A stretch of DNA of 64,000 nt from NCBI GenBank assembly GCA_001692895.1, contig KV748279.1, positions 225,743 through 289,742 of the forward strand. The letters are read 5' to 3'. The translations under genes were made by a program, and so were the position numbers. The notes under the pieces were generated by a model. That model was given only the letters and a program-made list of their open reading frames with translations. It had not been told where the DNA came from and ran no database searches. How positions within the stretch are numbered: the stretch's first letter is position 1; every line of letters begins with the position of its first letter. This DNA comes from Cenococcum geophilum 1.58 (lineage: Eukaryota; Ascomycota; Dothideomycetes; Gloniales; Gloniaceae). Positions 20,590 to 32,999 of the stretch are shown here, piece after piece.

Positions 20590-22080
20590 AGTAGGGGGGG
20601 GGCTGTTAGGGTCTTTAGTAATATAATAAGAAATATGGTTATAGGCCCTAAGGAACCTACTGGCTTCGTTATCCTTATTATAAGGCCTGGTGAGAGCTGC
20701 AGGCTATTTAGTAGTCCTACGGTGCGCTATTTTCGCCTATAGAAGGCAAGGTCGAATTAAATTAACGCTTTATATAATTGAAGAGAGAGTTTAATTTTCG
20801 CGCTTAACCCAAGAGTTAGCTCTAATATAATGTCAATAGATGGTAATAGAACTCCACCTTAAGAGTATACTAGTTTTAAATAGCTGTCCTAATACTACTA
20901 TAGGAAAGTAAGAAGTACTATAAACTTAAGGTTTATAATCTCTCTATAATTTGCTGAGCGAGTTTAAATTATGGCTGTGGATAAAGAGCCTAGTAATGTA
21001 TCTTATTTTGGATTAGTATTCGGCCTTATTAATATAGGGAGGGAAAATCTATACTACTTCCTTCTTTTTATACTGGATTAATTGTAGCCTTAGCTTACGG
21101 AGTCTGACTAGCTAGAGGATTCTGTAAATTTTAGACTGTATCTTAGCGCAGCTAATTAGTGTTTAGAGAATAAACGTCTAATTAATAAGTATAATTGCTC
21201 TGAGCTGACTTTTGTTTTAAACCTATGTCTTTTAGAAATAGGCGTTTTTAAGAGGGCGTAACTAAAGGATCTAATTTATAGACCTCTTTTACGGGATAAG
21301 CGAGATATTTATGTTAAAGATTATACAACTTACTATTCCTATAAGGTATATAATGTTCTACTGCTAGCGAGTCTAAGATAGGGCATTTAAAGGTGGCTTA
21401 GTTGCTTTTAAGATACTATATAAGCCTAATCCAATCTTAAGAATTTAAAGAGGTTACTTTTTACTTGCTAAGGCTTATAGCGTATAGCAAAACTAACCCC
21501 TAACTGTAGTAATGAAGGATATTGCTAAGGAACGTTTAATAGATATTTAACTTACGAGTTATCTATTTCGTCTTTAGAATCCCAGCAGCCGTAATAGCAA
21601 GTTTAGCCGCTCTACTATCCAGCCGTCCTAAGATCCTGAGATTTGTGACACTCTTTTAGAGTTTCTTGCTGTACTTAATAACGCCAAGTAACTAGGGCTT
21701 TGCTACGATCTGGCGCTTATCTAGCTTGGCTTTAAGCGAAATAACTATTTCTTAGCTCTGCTTAAGAAGAGTCTTAAGCTCTAAGTTAGTCACTCTATTA
21801 TAGCCATCTTAGTAGGAAAAGGAATCCTTTTCTTTCGCCTGCAGCACGATATAAGGCAACTCTATATCTTAAGATTGGCGAAGAGGCAAGATTGGCGCGC
21901 TAAAATGAATAGATTAAGAGGCGGCTAAATATTATAGTAGTTAAATAATAAGTTAATGGAAAGTTTATAACAGTTATAGGGCAGTTAGTAGGTATTTAAA
22001 GAGTAGTTAATAGTAGTTAAGGGGAAGTTAGGGGGAAGTTAGGAGGTAACTAGGGGGTAACTAGGGGTAAGATTACTAAA
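20590..22080 (+). pseudogene. Unidentified gene relic, about 480 codons in one frame
   Basis: One + frame keeps sense from about 20610 to 22080. It includes MVIGPKEPTGFVILI (about 20636), YCSELTFVLNLCLLEIGVF-type sequence (about 21200) and DIYVKDYTTYYSYKVYNVLL (about 21309). The in-frame stops are nearly all TAA/TAG. Several Trp (TGG) codons survive, so this stretch is less damaged than its neighbours. A Lys/Gln-rich tail (21940-22080) includes near-repeats of GGGGGAAGTTAG. Family not recognised. Confidence 0.45.
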
Positions 22081-22089
22081 CTTAGTTAG

Positions 22090-22899
22090 CTAATTACCTT
22101 AAGTTTGTTTTATGGGTTATAATATCTTAACCTACTAATATACCGCACTCTATATATTATTAAACTTATTATATCTTTCTTCTTTTTGTCCCCTAATTAG
22201 GACTTATTCTAACGTAAGCTATACTAATATTTATATAGTTAATGTAAGATTAATTCTTTATTAGTCTAAAGCCTCCGCTAAATAAATATCGCCCCTTAGA
22301 GAAATAGCAGGCACACTATTACGGATCTATAACGTCCACCTAGCTTATAGGGATCATTTATACAATCCTTCGCGATACCCCCTATAGCTATACAAATTAT
22401 AGGCTTATCCTATAATAAGAGCTAGTATATACCCTATGGCTTAACTTAGTTAAACTCTCTAACATGTTGGAACGCTATTAAAGATATATAGTCTAGCGCT
22501 ATCTAAGGTTAATTAGGGTAAGTAAGCGGTGTAGTAAATATTTGCGGTATAGTAGTAACTTAGGTCCTATTAATGGGTATAAAAGAAGGCGGATCCTTTA
22601 AAGAAACGATACTATCTACACTTAGCTCCTTACTCCAACCTTGCACTTTAGATTAGTATTACGTTATTAAAGCTTTATAGAGTAATAATGCTAGTTATAT
22701 CTAAGCCTGTTACGCCAGCGCCTTTACTGCCTTATAATAGCATAAACACCCCCCCTGGTAGCCTAAGCTAAACGCATCTGCATTATGGGCAGTTAGCGCA
22801 GTATCTTATAGTTAAAATACTTGTAGCTGTGTTAAAGATAGTCTAAGCGGCCTAACCTCCTCTACCTCCTCTACCTCCTCTACCTCCCCCTATAAGTTT
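22090..22899. other. Spacer with a CCTCTACCT microsatellite
   Basis: Four tandem CCTCCTCTA-like units at about 22852-22892 would code a Pro/Leu run. They may be the N-terminal low-complexity part of the AAA+ gene that follows. Otherwise nothing recognised. Confidence 0.4.
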
Positions 22900-25180
22900 A
22901 GGGGTTAAAGAGATACCCAAAGTAAGAGGTTCCAAGGTTAAAGTTAAGGTGTTAAATGAGATATATGCTTACGAAATCCCTAAAACATACTTGGAAATAC
23001 GCTAATGTAGCGTCTACTACAGCTAGGATAAACAAAACTGCTAATATAAGACTATAGAGACTTCGCCGGATATGTTAAGTGAGCGTAATATATATAATTA
23101 GTATATTTATATCCTTTGGAAGAAATTTAGTCTATCTCTTAGGTGCCTTTAAATATATCAACTTAGATACTAACTTTAAGCTAGAAAAGGACAAGAAAGA
23201 CTATAGCATATACCTAGGTATAAATTTAGGAGAAGTAAAAGACGCCTTATAGGTAGTGCTAAACAGCATATAAGCTATCTCCCTTCGGGAAGATAAGCCT
23301 ATAGTAAGTGGACCTTTTTATAGATATAGCTTATTCTAATTTAACTTCTAGATCCCTATAAACCTTATATTTAATTTCCTACCCCAGTTAAAAATACACT
23401 AGGAGAGTCTTTCTCCTAACTTAATTAGCGCTAGGCACCTTTAGGGGTTACTAAGATTCCTTAAAGACCATTTTGCGCCTATAACTAATAGTCTCCTGCC
23501 GCTTCTAAACCATAGCGAAATTAATTTTGATCTCCTTTAGGCCTTATTTAAACTAAATACGCATATCCTTATAATTTATAAAGGCTCGGATTAACCAAGA
23601 TGCCTTATATATAATTTAGGCAACTTTAAAACCTTACTTTTTAGCAAAAAGAGCTTTAAACTTAACTGTTACTATTTTAGCTATAATAGGAAGGCATTTA
23701 GTAAGGTAAAAACCACCCTCTCTATTCCGGAATTCCGTTCAACTATAAAAATTATATCTTTTAAGGTATTTCCGCTAGAGCGTTATAAGAGACAAGCTGA
23801 GATAAAGTAGGATCTTATTAGCAATAGCTAGAAGTTCGTGTCTTTAAGAGGCATTAACCACTATAAATATAAAGGGATTATGTTTTTCTAGACTAAAGAT
23901 AGCCCGTTAAGATTTTCTATAAGCGGCCATATTATAGTAGACGCGATAGCATTTTATCGTTAGAATTCTAACTATAGCAAGTAGCTAATTACTATAGATA
24001 TATACGGAATAAGCGTAATTGATTAAGGGACTAATTGGTAAGGCGACGTAAAGAATTAAGGTTTAGTTCCTAAGGAGATAGGAAATAATAAGTACCTAAT
24101 TTGTCTACTAACAGCCCTAGCCTTTAGTTTGGCAGATAAAAAATAGGGTTAGGCTTTTTATACTCTTTTTCTAGAGCTAGCGAATTATATGTACTAATAT
24201 AAGCACTAATAGGTGAATTTGCCGTCGCCAATATTAAGGACATTAAATGGAATGCCTTAGTATTTAAGTCACTCGTAATTAAGGAGGATAAGAAAATGGT
24301 GCTTTAAGGACTTATAAAGAGCTACTAGTCTAGGTTTAGGAAATTAAAGTTTAATAATATAATTAAAGGGAAGGGGAAAGGCCTAGTTTTCTTGCTATAG
24401 TAAGTTTTCTAGTAAGGCATTAGCTGTTTTAAAGGCTGACCGTTTTAGTGGCCTACCTAGGGTAGGAAAGATATTAACAGCTAAAGCACTTGCCGAATCT
24501 TAGAGGAGACCCCTCTATATAGTTTGTTCCCCTTTATAAGTGTATTTATATACTAGTTTAACTATAAGAAGGCTTATATAGGAGACCTTAATATAAATCT
24601 AGCCTATTTAGAATAAAAACTGGCTCTAATAGTTAAAAATGTTTACCGCTAGAGCGCTGTCCTTTTTTTAGATAAGGCCGATGTCTTTCTTATAGAAAGA
24701 ACTTTAAATAATATCCGACGTAATAGCCTAGTATCCGTCTTCCTATAATAGATGGAGTATTTCTAAGGTATTATGTTTCTTATAACAAATAAAATTACCG
24801 TATTTAATGCAGCTATATAGAGTAGAATATATCTTATACTTAGATATAACGAGCTAAAGAGACCAGTAAGAGAGTAGGTATAGAAGACCTTCCTAAAGCA
24901 AGCCGATGCTGCTGCTAATATCTCTAAAAAGGATATAGAGCGGCTTTTGGACTATTAATTAAACAAAAGACAGGCAAGGCAATATTTAAGAAAAAGTTTA
25001 GAGGCTAGTGCTAATATACTATATTAGATTAAGAACACTATACGGATTAGTTATAGCTTGGCTAAAAGTAAGGGGGAGAAACTTACATATAAGCATTTAG
25101 GTAAGGCTCTTATATTAAGCTAAGATTTTAAAAGTGATTTTAAAGGTGCTAAATTAGTTAAGAATTTAAACTTATATATA
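22900..25180 (+). pseudogene. AAA+ ATPase relic, copy A (fungal DUF7025-AAA type)
   Basis: N-terminal DUF7025-like region (about 22930-24200; a landmark is RGINHYKYKGIMFF at about 23850), then the AAA+ core. Walker A is degraded to SGLPRVGKI (24446-24472), followed by LTAKALAES. Walker B is AVLFLDKADVF (about 24655-24690), with the catalytic Glu now Lys. Next come a sensor-like ITNK, an arginine-finger region SRIYLIL, and a C-terminal lid ending SYSLAKSKGEKLTYKHLGKALIL. Known: these ATPases are expanded in filamentous fungi and of unknown role. The mutated Walker motifs and many stops make it dead. It faces the FunK1 gene at 26560-28958, with a GTAGGGG-rich minisatellite between them. Confidence 0.88.
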
Positions 25181-25289
25181 TAGATTCGCTTATATATACA
25201 GAGTATTAAATACGTCTTATAGATCTTGTAGCTGGTGGCATTATTACTTATTGCTTTCTTAAAATTACTTTCTTACTTTTGTGGTAATA

Positions 25290-26135
25290 AGACCTATACG
25301 GTAGGCAGTGGCGTGGGCAAATTGTTTATAGATCCGGGAACAGGAGAACAGAAGCTGTAGGGCATTAGTTCCTATAGGGGAGTGGAAAATATAAGCGTTG
25401 GTTCCCGTAAGGAATTAAAAGCTATAAGGCGACGGAGAAAGCGGGTATTAACCCCTATAGAGAACCGCAAGCTGTAGGAGATTAGTTTCCGTAGGGAAGT
25501 AGAAGAAATTGCCATTAGTTCTTGTAGGGGAGTAAAAGCTATATAGGAGCAGGAGCTATAGGGTATAGTTCTTATAGGGTAGTAGAAGATATAGTTACTA
25601 TATATAGGAACGGAATTTATAGGGGATTTGTTTTGTAAGGGAGTGGAAGATATAGCTAATAGTATCTATAGATCTAGGAATAGAGAACGGAAGCTATAGG
25701 GCATTAGTTCCCGTACGGGAGAGGAAAATGTAGCTATTGGCCCCTATAGGGGAGCAAAAGCCGTACGGGAATATAAGCCGTAGGGGATTGGTTCCTATAG
25801 GGCGGTAGAATATATGGGCATTGGTACCCGTAGGGGATTCGTTAGCGTAGGGGATTTGTTACCGTAGGGGATTTATTACCGCAGGGGAGTAGATCCTATA
25901 GGGGAGTGGATCCCGTAGGGGATTTGTTACCGTAGGGGAGTAGATCCCGTAGGGGAGTAGATCCTATAGGGGATTTATTAAAGTAGGGAATCGGATCCTG
26001 TAGGGGATTATTAAGAGTAAGGGATTAGTTCCTATAGGGCGGCGAAATACGTAGGCATTAGCTCCTGTAGGGGATTTGTTTAAATAGGGGACTTATTTAA
26101 GTAGGGGATTGGCTAGAGTAAGGGATTAATTCTCT
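25290..26135. repeat. Degenerate minisatellite between the convergent genes, copy A
   Basis: Roughly 17-20-bp units with the core GTAGGGGATTTGTTACC or GTAGGGGAGTAGATCC, very degenerate on the left and regular from about 25830. The same array exists inverted at 59800-60130, so it predates the duplication of the gene pair. G-clustered on the + strand. Confidence 0.85.
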
Positions 26136-26269
26136 AATAGCCTCTATTTAGATAGTATAAGGCGGCTTCTAATAGGCTAGAGAGTAGGTTACGTGTTTTA
26201 TAGAAATTTAAAGCCTATACGGGATGGTAGGGTATAGGGGCCTAGCGGAAGATTAGGTTATCTGCTTTC

Positions 26270-26545
26270 CTAGGTTTATTTAGCCTAGGCAACTTACCCT
26301 ACGCTATTTTATATGCGTTTTGACTAAGGCTACTGCCTAGCCTTAACCGCCTAAATCCCCGCAAAACTTTAACCCGTGCGGTAGAAGAATATAGGAAAAT
26401 GAAATATTATTCTTTTTTGGGTTTATTTAGCCTAGGTAACTCGCCCTATGCTATTTTATATACGTTTTAACTAAGGCTACTACCTAGCCTTAGCCGCCCA
26501 AATCTCCGTAAAACTTCACTTATATAGTGGAAGAGTAATAAAATA
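26270..26545. repeat. 125-145-bp tandem duplication at the FunK1 3' end, copy A only
   Basis: The block starting TTTATTTAGCCTAGGCAACT (26276) is repeated from about 26420. Each copy contains CTAAGGCTACTGCCTAGCCTT. Flanking copy B (59550-59690) has a single copy, so the duplication happened after the two segments separated or was lost there. Confidence 0.7.
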
Positions 26546-26559
26546 TTATTCTATCTACT

Positions 26560-28958
26560 CTACTAGCACCTTTAGATCCTTCCTTGCTTCCTAAAGCACC
26601 TCCTTTATTTAAGAAGGAAGTTTTTTATTATTTCCCTTTTGCCTCCTACCGCTTAGAAATACTACCTTCCGCAATCTATTAACCTAAGGGATTAGTGGCT
26701 AATAGTACGGCGAAAAGTTATTACCTGTATTCTTAAGAAAATCCCCTTTATTATCCACTTCTTCTTTTTTTTATCTTAGCTAGCTCTTCCGTATCTATAG
26801 AATTCCACTTATTAAACCTATTAATAACGTTGCCTTTCTTATTAGGTCTATTATAGTAAATGCATATCTAGAATAGTACCTAAAAAAACGACTTAAAATT
26901 ATGCTAAGCTAAATATATCTCGCCTAGGAGCACTCTAATCGCTATAAACGCTTTTATGCTGGTCTTGCCCTGCGCTCCTAAAGGCCCTTTTTACTGCTCC
27001 TTAATTATAAGATCGAAGTCGATTAAGAATGCTGGCTAAGAAGGATTATTATTTTCCTTGTTTATTATAAGGTTGCCTGTTAAAATGTTATATTAGATAA
27101 TGCTGGCCCGCGTATATAAAGACTTATATCCTTTAATGCCACCCTCTAGTGCAGTAAGTATTGTAGCCCGAGAGCTTGCCTTATAAAGAGGCTTTTTATA
27201 GTCCCTAGTAATAATACGTTAATATACTTAATTTAGGGTTGTAAGGCGCCTTCCGCCTTTAGGTGGAGAGCCTAAATATATACGCTTGCTAAGCGGTAAT
27301 AGGGCGTTGGTGTGGCTGGACGACCTTTTTCTACTAAAACTTCGGCCTTGCCTTATACTGATTTTCGCTCCAGCCGGTCTTAGAGGCATTATTAAGTCTT
27401 TTAGCTTATAGTTTATCGCTCTTATAATATCTAGCCCCTTATAGACGTTATTATAAATATTATCTTCTTTACCGCCTATATAAACTATCTCGTGGTAATA
27501 GTACCTAGCTATATTAACCACTTCTTTCTCTATTACCTTATGTAGCAGTTTACCTTCTTTCTTGCGCTATAGGTACTGCTATAAGTCTTTAATAACGAGG
27601 GGTATCTTAGAGGTGTCCCCCTTATAGTATACTTTCTAGTAAGTAGTCGCTTGACCGGCGATATAGCGTGCCCGCTTTATAAGTTTATTAAGGATAAGAT
27701 GCTTAGTCTGATTATTGCGCACGACCTTAATATATCGCTTGCCGTCTGATGTTAGAATAGTAGGGTTAAACCTAAGCTACTCCTTATTTATCTAGAGAAA
27801 TCCTAATATCGCTAAGGTAAATTATAATCCGTTTTTATTAATATTGAATAGTAATAATGCGATGCCTCTTACCCGGTTATACTCCTATAGCCGCATAATA
27901 GATCTATAGAGGGTAAAGCTTAGAATAAAGCGATGAGTGTCCTAAGCGGCGAAGACTTCTCTTATATATTTTCCTAAATTAAACCATGCCTGCGAAGCTA
28001 TATTAGTGTTTAGATTACTCTTTAGCTCTCCTAGTATAAGTATATACAACTAATAGCATTAAGAGCTTTCGCTAGCTATTAGATCATCCATAAAACTAAT
28101 ATCTAGCTTTTACTTTGCTATAGACCCTTATAAGGGCTGCTCGGTATATGCAATAAGCGTTTATTATATCTTTAGGGCAGACCTATACTCCTCTATAAAG
28201 CCTAAAAATAATTTAATTAGGTTATTAAACCACTTTAGGACATTAATCTGCTCTATACTTTTAGGCCAGTTACGCTAGCCGCCCTTAGCGTATAGTGGAT
28301 TGTCCCCTTCCTTATATTTCTTAAAAATGGCGGCGCTTGCCTCTTTAAGACCTTCTACTCCCCTAAAGAATGCTTTATATAAGCTAGAAATCCCCACGTA
28401 AAGAGAGCCTAGCTCCTCCTTTAGAATATAATCTACGTATTTCCTGTATTTGGACGAGTTAGTAAAGCTGCTTGTATTATATAAATATAGGGTTTATTAA
28501 ATATGGAGTGGCAGCGGTTAGGGGGGAGGCGTGGACTCTATTATAGTGGTAATAGTATTACTCTAAACGTCCTTATCCGATTCGCGATTAATAACTGTTT
28601 TTAAGAAAGGGGTGAACCGTTTAATATTAAAGTCGTTAAAATCAACTAAAGGGAGAAGTCGGAAAAGGTTACTATAAAGAGTGCTGCGGCTAGCGCTAGA
28701 CGGAAGTAGTTAAGTAGTAAGAAGGTTCTATAATGCTAGAATAAGGTTAACTATAAGATTTTTAAGCCCTATATATATTAGAGAGAACCTATAATAGATA
28801 AATTAATAATTACCTTTATAGCCTATCTAGCGTAACGAGTTTAGAGAGCTAGGGATGCCTAGATCTTAATAAGTTAAGTTAAATAAATTGCGAAAGCTAT
28901 TTAGTCCTTCCCTAATAGGATTTGTTTTAATTATCTCTAATCTAAAGAGATTTACTAT
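26560..28958 (-). pseudogene. FunK1 fungal protein kinase relic, copy A (uninterrupted)
   Basis: Reads on the - strand from the former start at 28958-28956 (ATG now ATA) to about 26560, roughly full length for the family. Landmarks: YRKYVDYILKEELG (about 28450), LYKAFFRGVEGLKE, VVNIARYYYHEIVYIG (about 27520), the Ser/Arg/Lys linker SFSRKRSSSHTNALLP (about 27340), and the catalytic region GNLIINKENNNPS then PAFLIDFDLIIKE (about 27080-26990). The HRD-type motif is degraded to YNI, while the Asp pair in LIDFDL is kept. The C-terminal GKTSIKAFIAIRVLLGE is also visible. It reads straight through the site where the other copy carries the 52.6 kb insertion. Confidence 0.9.
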
Positions 28959-28959
28959 T

Positions 28960-29590
28960 GTGAGTAAACGCGCTAAGAGCTACGTTGGGAGGGCTAGCGT
29001 GGTAGATAGGTAGGTAGGCGAGGGGGGATTAAAGAGACTAGTATATAAGGATGGTATAATAGTAGAGAAGTAAATAAGTATAGGGAGGTTAAATATATAT
29101 TGGGCGCGTCTTAAAATAAGGGAATAGCGAAAGAGGAAAGTGTAAGGGAGGAAGTAAGGTACGAGTGGAATGCGAGGAGGATTTAAAGGTTGGGCGTAGA
29201 AAAGTTAAGCCGATTTAATATGGCTTAGACTAAGGCTTTGCGGGGCTTAGTTAAATGCTAAGCTATAATAACCTAAAGTGTAGAAATATTGTTTATAGTC
29301 CTAGTTATATAGGTTAAAAATATAGTGCGTATATAGGGTTTTAGTATTATTAGAAAGTTGTAGGCAGTATTTATTAGTAATTATAATTATTGGCTTTTAG
29401 TTTATTCCGTAACGCGTAAGGCTTAAATAGAGTAAGGCTTTAATATAGCGATACTGAAAGGCGCTAGGTAAGGTATAGCTGGCGATAGTGGGTTAATTAT
29501 TGGGTTAGTCGTGTAAGCACCTATAATTAATTACGTGGCTGGTCCTAAAATAAGCTAAACCTAATATACCAAATATAGATATAGCCAACC
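28960..29590 (-). promoter_or_regulatory. Former promoter/leader of FunK1 copy A
   Basis: Homologous to 3828-4339. Purine-rich on the + strand (pyrimidine-rich on the coding strand) at about 28990-29180, immediately upstream of the kinase. Homology stops near 29590. Confidence 0.55.
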
Positions 29591-29636
29591 CTATTTTATA
29601 GCGCTTAATTGACCTATTTCCTATAACTAGGATCTA

Positions 29637-29925
29637 GTTCTTAGAACCAGATCCTTTTTTGGGATTACGCCCTTTTTATAGTAGTTAATTGGTTTGCTTT
29701 ATAAACCTAAATTAAAATCTTGGTTTTAGAATTAGATTCCGTTTCTGGAATTATAACTTAAGCTATAACTAAAAATAGCTCCTCTCTTTTAAGACCGTTG
29801 AACCGCTTAGCTTAACGCTATACCTTTTTGGTTATATTTAGTATGTTTAGCTTAGAATCGGGATAGGATAGAGTCTTTAGAATTAGATCTAGTTCTTAGA
29901 ACAAGATCCTATTTTTAGAGTTATA
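29637..29925. repeat. Direct repeats with a palindromic core
   Basis: GGATCTAGTTCTTAGAACCAGATCC-like palindromes at about 29630-29655 and 29885-29910, each followed by a TTTTTxGxGTTATxACT-like stretch. A third weaker copy lies around 29735. Function unknown; these may be subterminal motifs of a degraded element. Confidence 0.45.
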
Positions 29926-30239
29926 ACTTAGGCTAATATTAAGAGAGATATCCTGTATTTATTCTTAACATTCCTACCTTATTAATATGAAATTTAGAGT
30001 TAACCCGCACCCTAGTTACCTATAAAAACGCCAGAGACTTTAATACCTTAACTTTAATTCTTTGTAAAGGACTAGCGAGTTATAGGGTGGCTAACTTATT
30101 GCTGCCAAGTATATAAAGGTGGAGGACTTTACTATAAGCGAGTTCTTAACTTTAATTTAATATATATGTAAATAATAACGAGATACTCTTAATATGGAAG
30201 CAACTAGATAGAAAAATAATACTAAGCTAAAGAAATCCT

Positions 30240-31345
30240 AATTGGCGCCTTAATTCTTAACGCTAGAAAACAAGAATATAATTACAAAAATCTTTTCTTA
30301 TAAGAAATTTCTCATTTCTTTAGCTTCTTGGAGGCTCTATCTATGGTATAATCTACCTTTCTTTTGCGTATCCCTCTCCTTAATAGATCTAAATAATCAT
30401 CTGGTGCCTCTCCTAGTTAGTCTCTTTGCTTATATAGTTTACCCTTTTAAGCTATCTCTATTATAACATCTTTAAGCGGTTTGTATATTATAGCATAATA
30501 ATAGAGGTAACGCGGGTTCTTAGTATAGTATGATATAAGTTTCTTATATGGTATACCCGCGGGTAAAACCTAGGTAGGATACCAGTATACTACTGCGATA
30601 GGACTATATATAGATATAACTAATCTATATCTAGGGTTTTGGAGACGCTTTAAGTCCTCTATTATATAGCAAGTTAGCAACCATAATAAGAGATACTTTA
30701 GTTGTCCGTCTAAAATTGTAGCATTAGAAATTGTTAATACTTTAGTTAGGGGAGATATATCTCCAAGGAAGTTTATATAATTGGCTAAACTATTCTTTAC
30801 TTAACTATTAGTATTGCTAAAAAATATATAGGTGTTTTATAAATATACCTGGAGGTACTAGCAAACCTTTAATATAGCCCTCTTTTAGTTAAGGTAAGTC
30901 TATTTTAGCCTCGCCATGGCCCTCTATTAGCTTAGGTAAGACTATCTTAGTTTTGCTACGGCCTTCCAGGCTCTTAAGGTAATTAGCGTATATTTCTATA
31001 TCCTCTTATATATTACCCTCCGTATTATCGTCGATTTTATAAGAGTTAACCTCATTAGGTATTTAAGTAGGCGTATAAGGTATTTGTTTCTGTATAGGGT
31101 CGGAAAGCTATAATTGTTTCTTCTCCCTACTAGCAGATGCTATATCTTTATTATCAATACAATTCTAGGATAATTTAAGGTTTCCAGCAAGTTAATAAAC
31201 AGGTATATTATCTTCGGGGCGATAGCATATCGTAATATTTTTATAAATACCAATTAAGGACCTATAGGTTATATTAGCAACGTATTTAAGCTTAGTTAAG
31301 GTAATATATATAATGTCTAGTATTCTTATAGGGATGTATAGTCAA
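30240..31345 (-). pseudogene. Unidentified gene relic
   Basis: One coherent - strand reading of about 360 codons, including DNTEGNIQEDIEIYANYLKS (about 31040-30980) and, further on, LKYLLLWLLTCYIIEDLKRL (about 30705-30650). Interrupted almost only by TAA/TAG. A basic C-terminal stretch RKRKVDYTIDRASKKLKK lies near 30330. Family not recognised. It lies between FunK1 copy A and repeat R1. Confidence 0.45.
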
Positions 31346-31689
31346 GAGGTCAAATTTAAAGGTAAGTCAAATTAATGGTATATAAAAACTAGGAGTATGA
31401 TATTTATATTCCATTTCTCTTCTAGGGCGGAGTTAAGACAGAAGGTAGAAGGGAAAGGTAGAGTATACTAGCCGCCCTTTTCCACTTTATATGGTGTCTG
31501 TAGTACAATATTTAGTGGCTATAATTACTCTTAGCTTACGTATTATCTGCGCCCGAAACTATAGGTGCCTAGAGTAATCTATAAGTGAGGCATTATTAGG
31601 GGTAGCTATTGGCTAAGCTGCTGCTAAACTTAAATGGCTAACAATCCCTAACGGACGCCGCATGCCTTAGTAGGGTTTAGAAGCGTTTG

Positions 31690-32065
31690 CATAAAGTTAT
31701 AAACTAGAATTAGAAGTTAATAATGACCCCTAATAACGCCTCTCTTAGTAGGAATAGCATTATATAATCTACTTCTAACGCCTATCCTTCCTAGGGCAAG
31801 ATACTGCCTAAGCAGTAGACTTATCCTAGCCAGTTAATCTTATATATTGACCCCCCATCTATAGCAAAGGAGCTATTAATACCTCTAGGGTAGTTTAATT
31901 GCTATTCTAGCTAAGCCCTTTATAAGCGCTCCGCCTTATATAGGCGGTAATTAACTCCTGTTAATCTACCTTGCGTTAGGGGAGATCTTTTACTTAAGGT
32001 ATTAAGCAGCCGGTACTTAGAGGTCTATAGACATATTCCATATCCCAACAATATTGACTACAATT
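31690..32065 (-). repeat. Repeat R1, copy 2 (inverted)
   Basis: Matches 1230-1625 in reverse complement. Copy 2 has more intact CA/TG sites than copy 1. Confidence 0.75.
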
Positions 32066-32099
32066 TCTCCTTAAGTGGTATTCGCAACCCTAAGTACCT

Positions 32100-32960
32100 A
32101 TAAGCGCAGCGTCCCTAAATTGTTAGCTAGTGAGTGGGCGTTTATAGATAAAGAAACCGACTTTAGAGATAACGGCAACGTAGAGGCGTTAGCTAGTTAA
32201 GAAAGTAACTTTAGTAATAAGGATTAAGAATAGGACGTAGAGATATTATATAACAGAGAAAATGGTTTTAGTACTAAAGATTAAAAAATAGGGGCAGATA
32301 GCAATAAAGAGATATTAAGCGACAAGGTTATATAGGCGACGGTTAAATACGGTGGCCTTAGCTTTATAGTCTTAAATCTATAAGTACAGGATATAAATAT
32401 AAAGAAGATTTCTAATAAAAGCTAGTAAAAGGGTTAAAACTTTGGCTACTTTTTGTTTAGCCTATCGCGAAACAAAACAATATTTTATTATTTCTACTAG
32501 AGTTTCTACCCGCTTGACTTATAGCGAGCTATAAAGTATTCGCGATAATCTATACTTTCACTTAGATGAATTTATTTACTACCTTAAAAGCGATAATAGA
32601 AGGAAAATCTATACTAATAACCTAGGATTTTTTAAATTTCTTATAGACCTGGGACGCATGCCACCTTAGTAACTATTAGTCGTATTTAAGACTATAGTAC
32701 TTATAGATTTATATCTTAAGGATATAAACATATTTTTTTATAGTATTTTCTTTTTATTTAAATTATTTCTCTACTTATAGTATATAGCGGTTATTTATCT
32801 ATTCTAGTGTAGTGGGGAGAAGTAGTTAGGTTACGTAAGAGGGCTTAGACTTATAGCTACGCTTATAGGGCTGTTTATATAGGAACTTCTCTAAGTATAT
32901 ATAAGGGGTTTTTATATAGGAACTTCTTTAATATTTCTAGATCTAGGACTTATATATTTC
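32100..32960 (+). pseudogene. Unidentified acidic gene relic
   Basis: The + strand at 32130-32430 reads DKETDFRDNGNVEALAS, then FSNKDxExDVEILYNRENGF. This is an acidic Asn/Asp-rich stretch, followed by a basic part to about 32700. Stops are TAA/TAG. Family not recognised; the ends are unclear. Confidence 0.35.
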
Positions 32961-32999
32961 TTTTTTTTGTAGTTCTAGTATTTTCCTAACATTTGCTTC

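Larger units (their letters stand above)
23303..29590 (-). repeat. Internal copy (A) of a duplicated AAA+/FunK1 segment, inverted
   Basis: About 6.3 kb that align by eye, in reverse complement, with 57327-62338 and then 3828-4761. Landmarks are a conserved block at 23820-23880 that matches 61790-61860, the convergent gene order, the shared minisatellite between the genes, and a pyrimidine-rich kinase promoter. Most differences are transitions, as expected from RIP. This copy lacks both the 52.6 kb insertion and the solo LTR found in the other copy. Confidence 0.85.

Noticed and set aside
20590-20640. Polypurine tract followed by TGTTAG, as at the start of a 3' LTR
   Set aside because: A sense-keeping frame runs on from here, no second copy of such an LTR was found, and no retrotransposon coding region was recognised upstream.
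27228-27521. 97-codon - strand open frame as a gene of its own
   Set aside because: It is a surviving piece of FunK1 copy A, in the same frame as the kinase on both sides.
29637-29925. Transcription-factor operator sites upstream of FunK1 copy A
   Set aside because: The palindromes lie outside the segment shared with the other kinase copy, so a link to kinase regulation is not supported.
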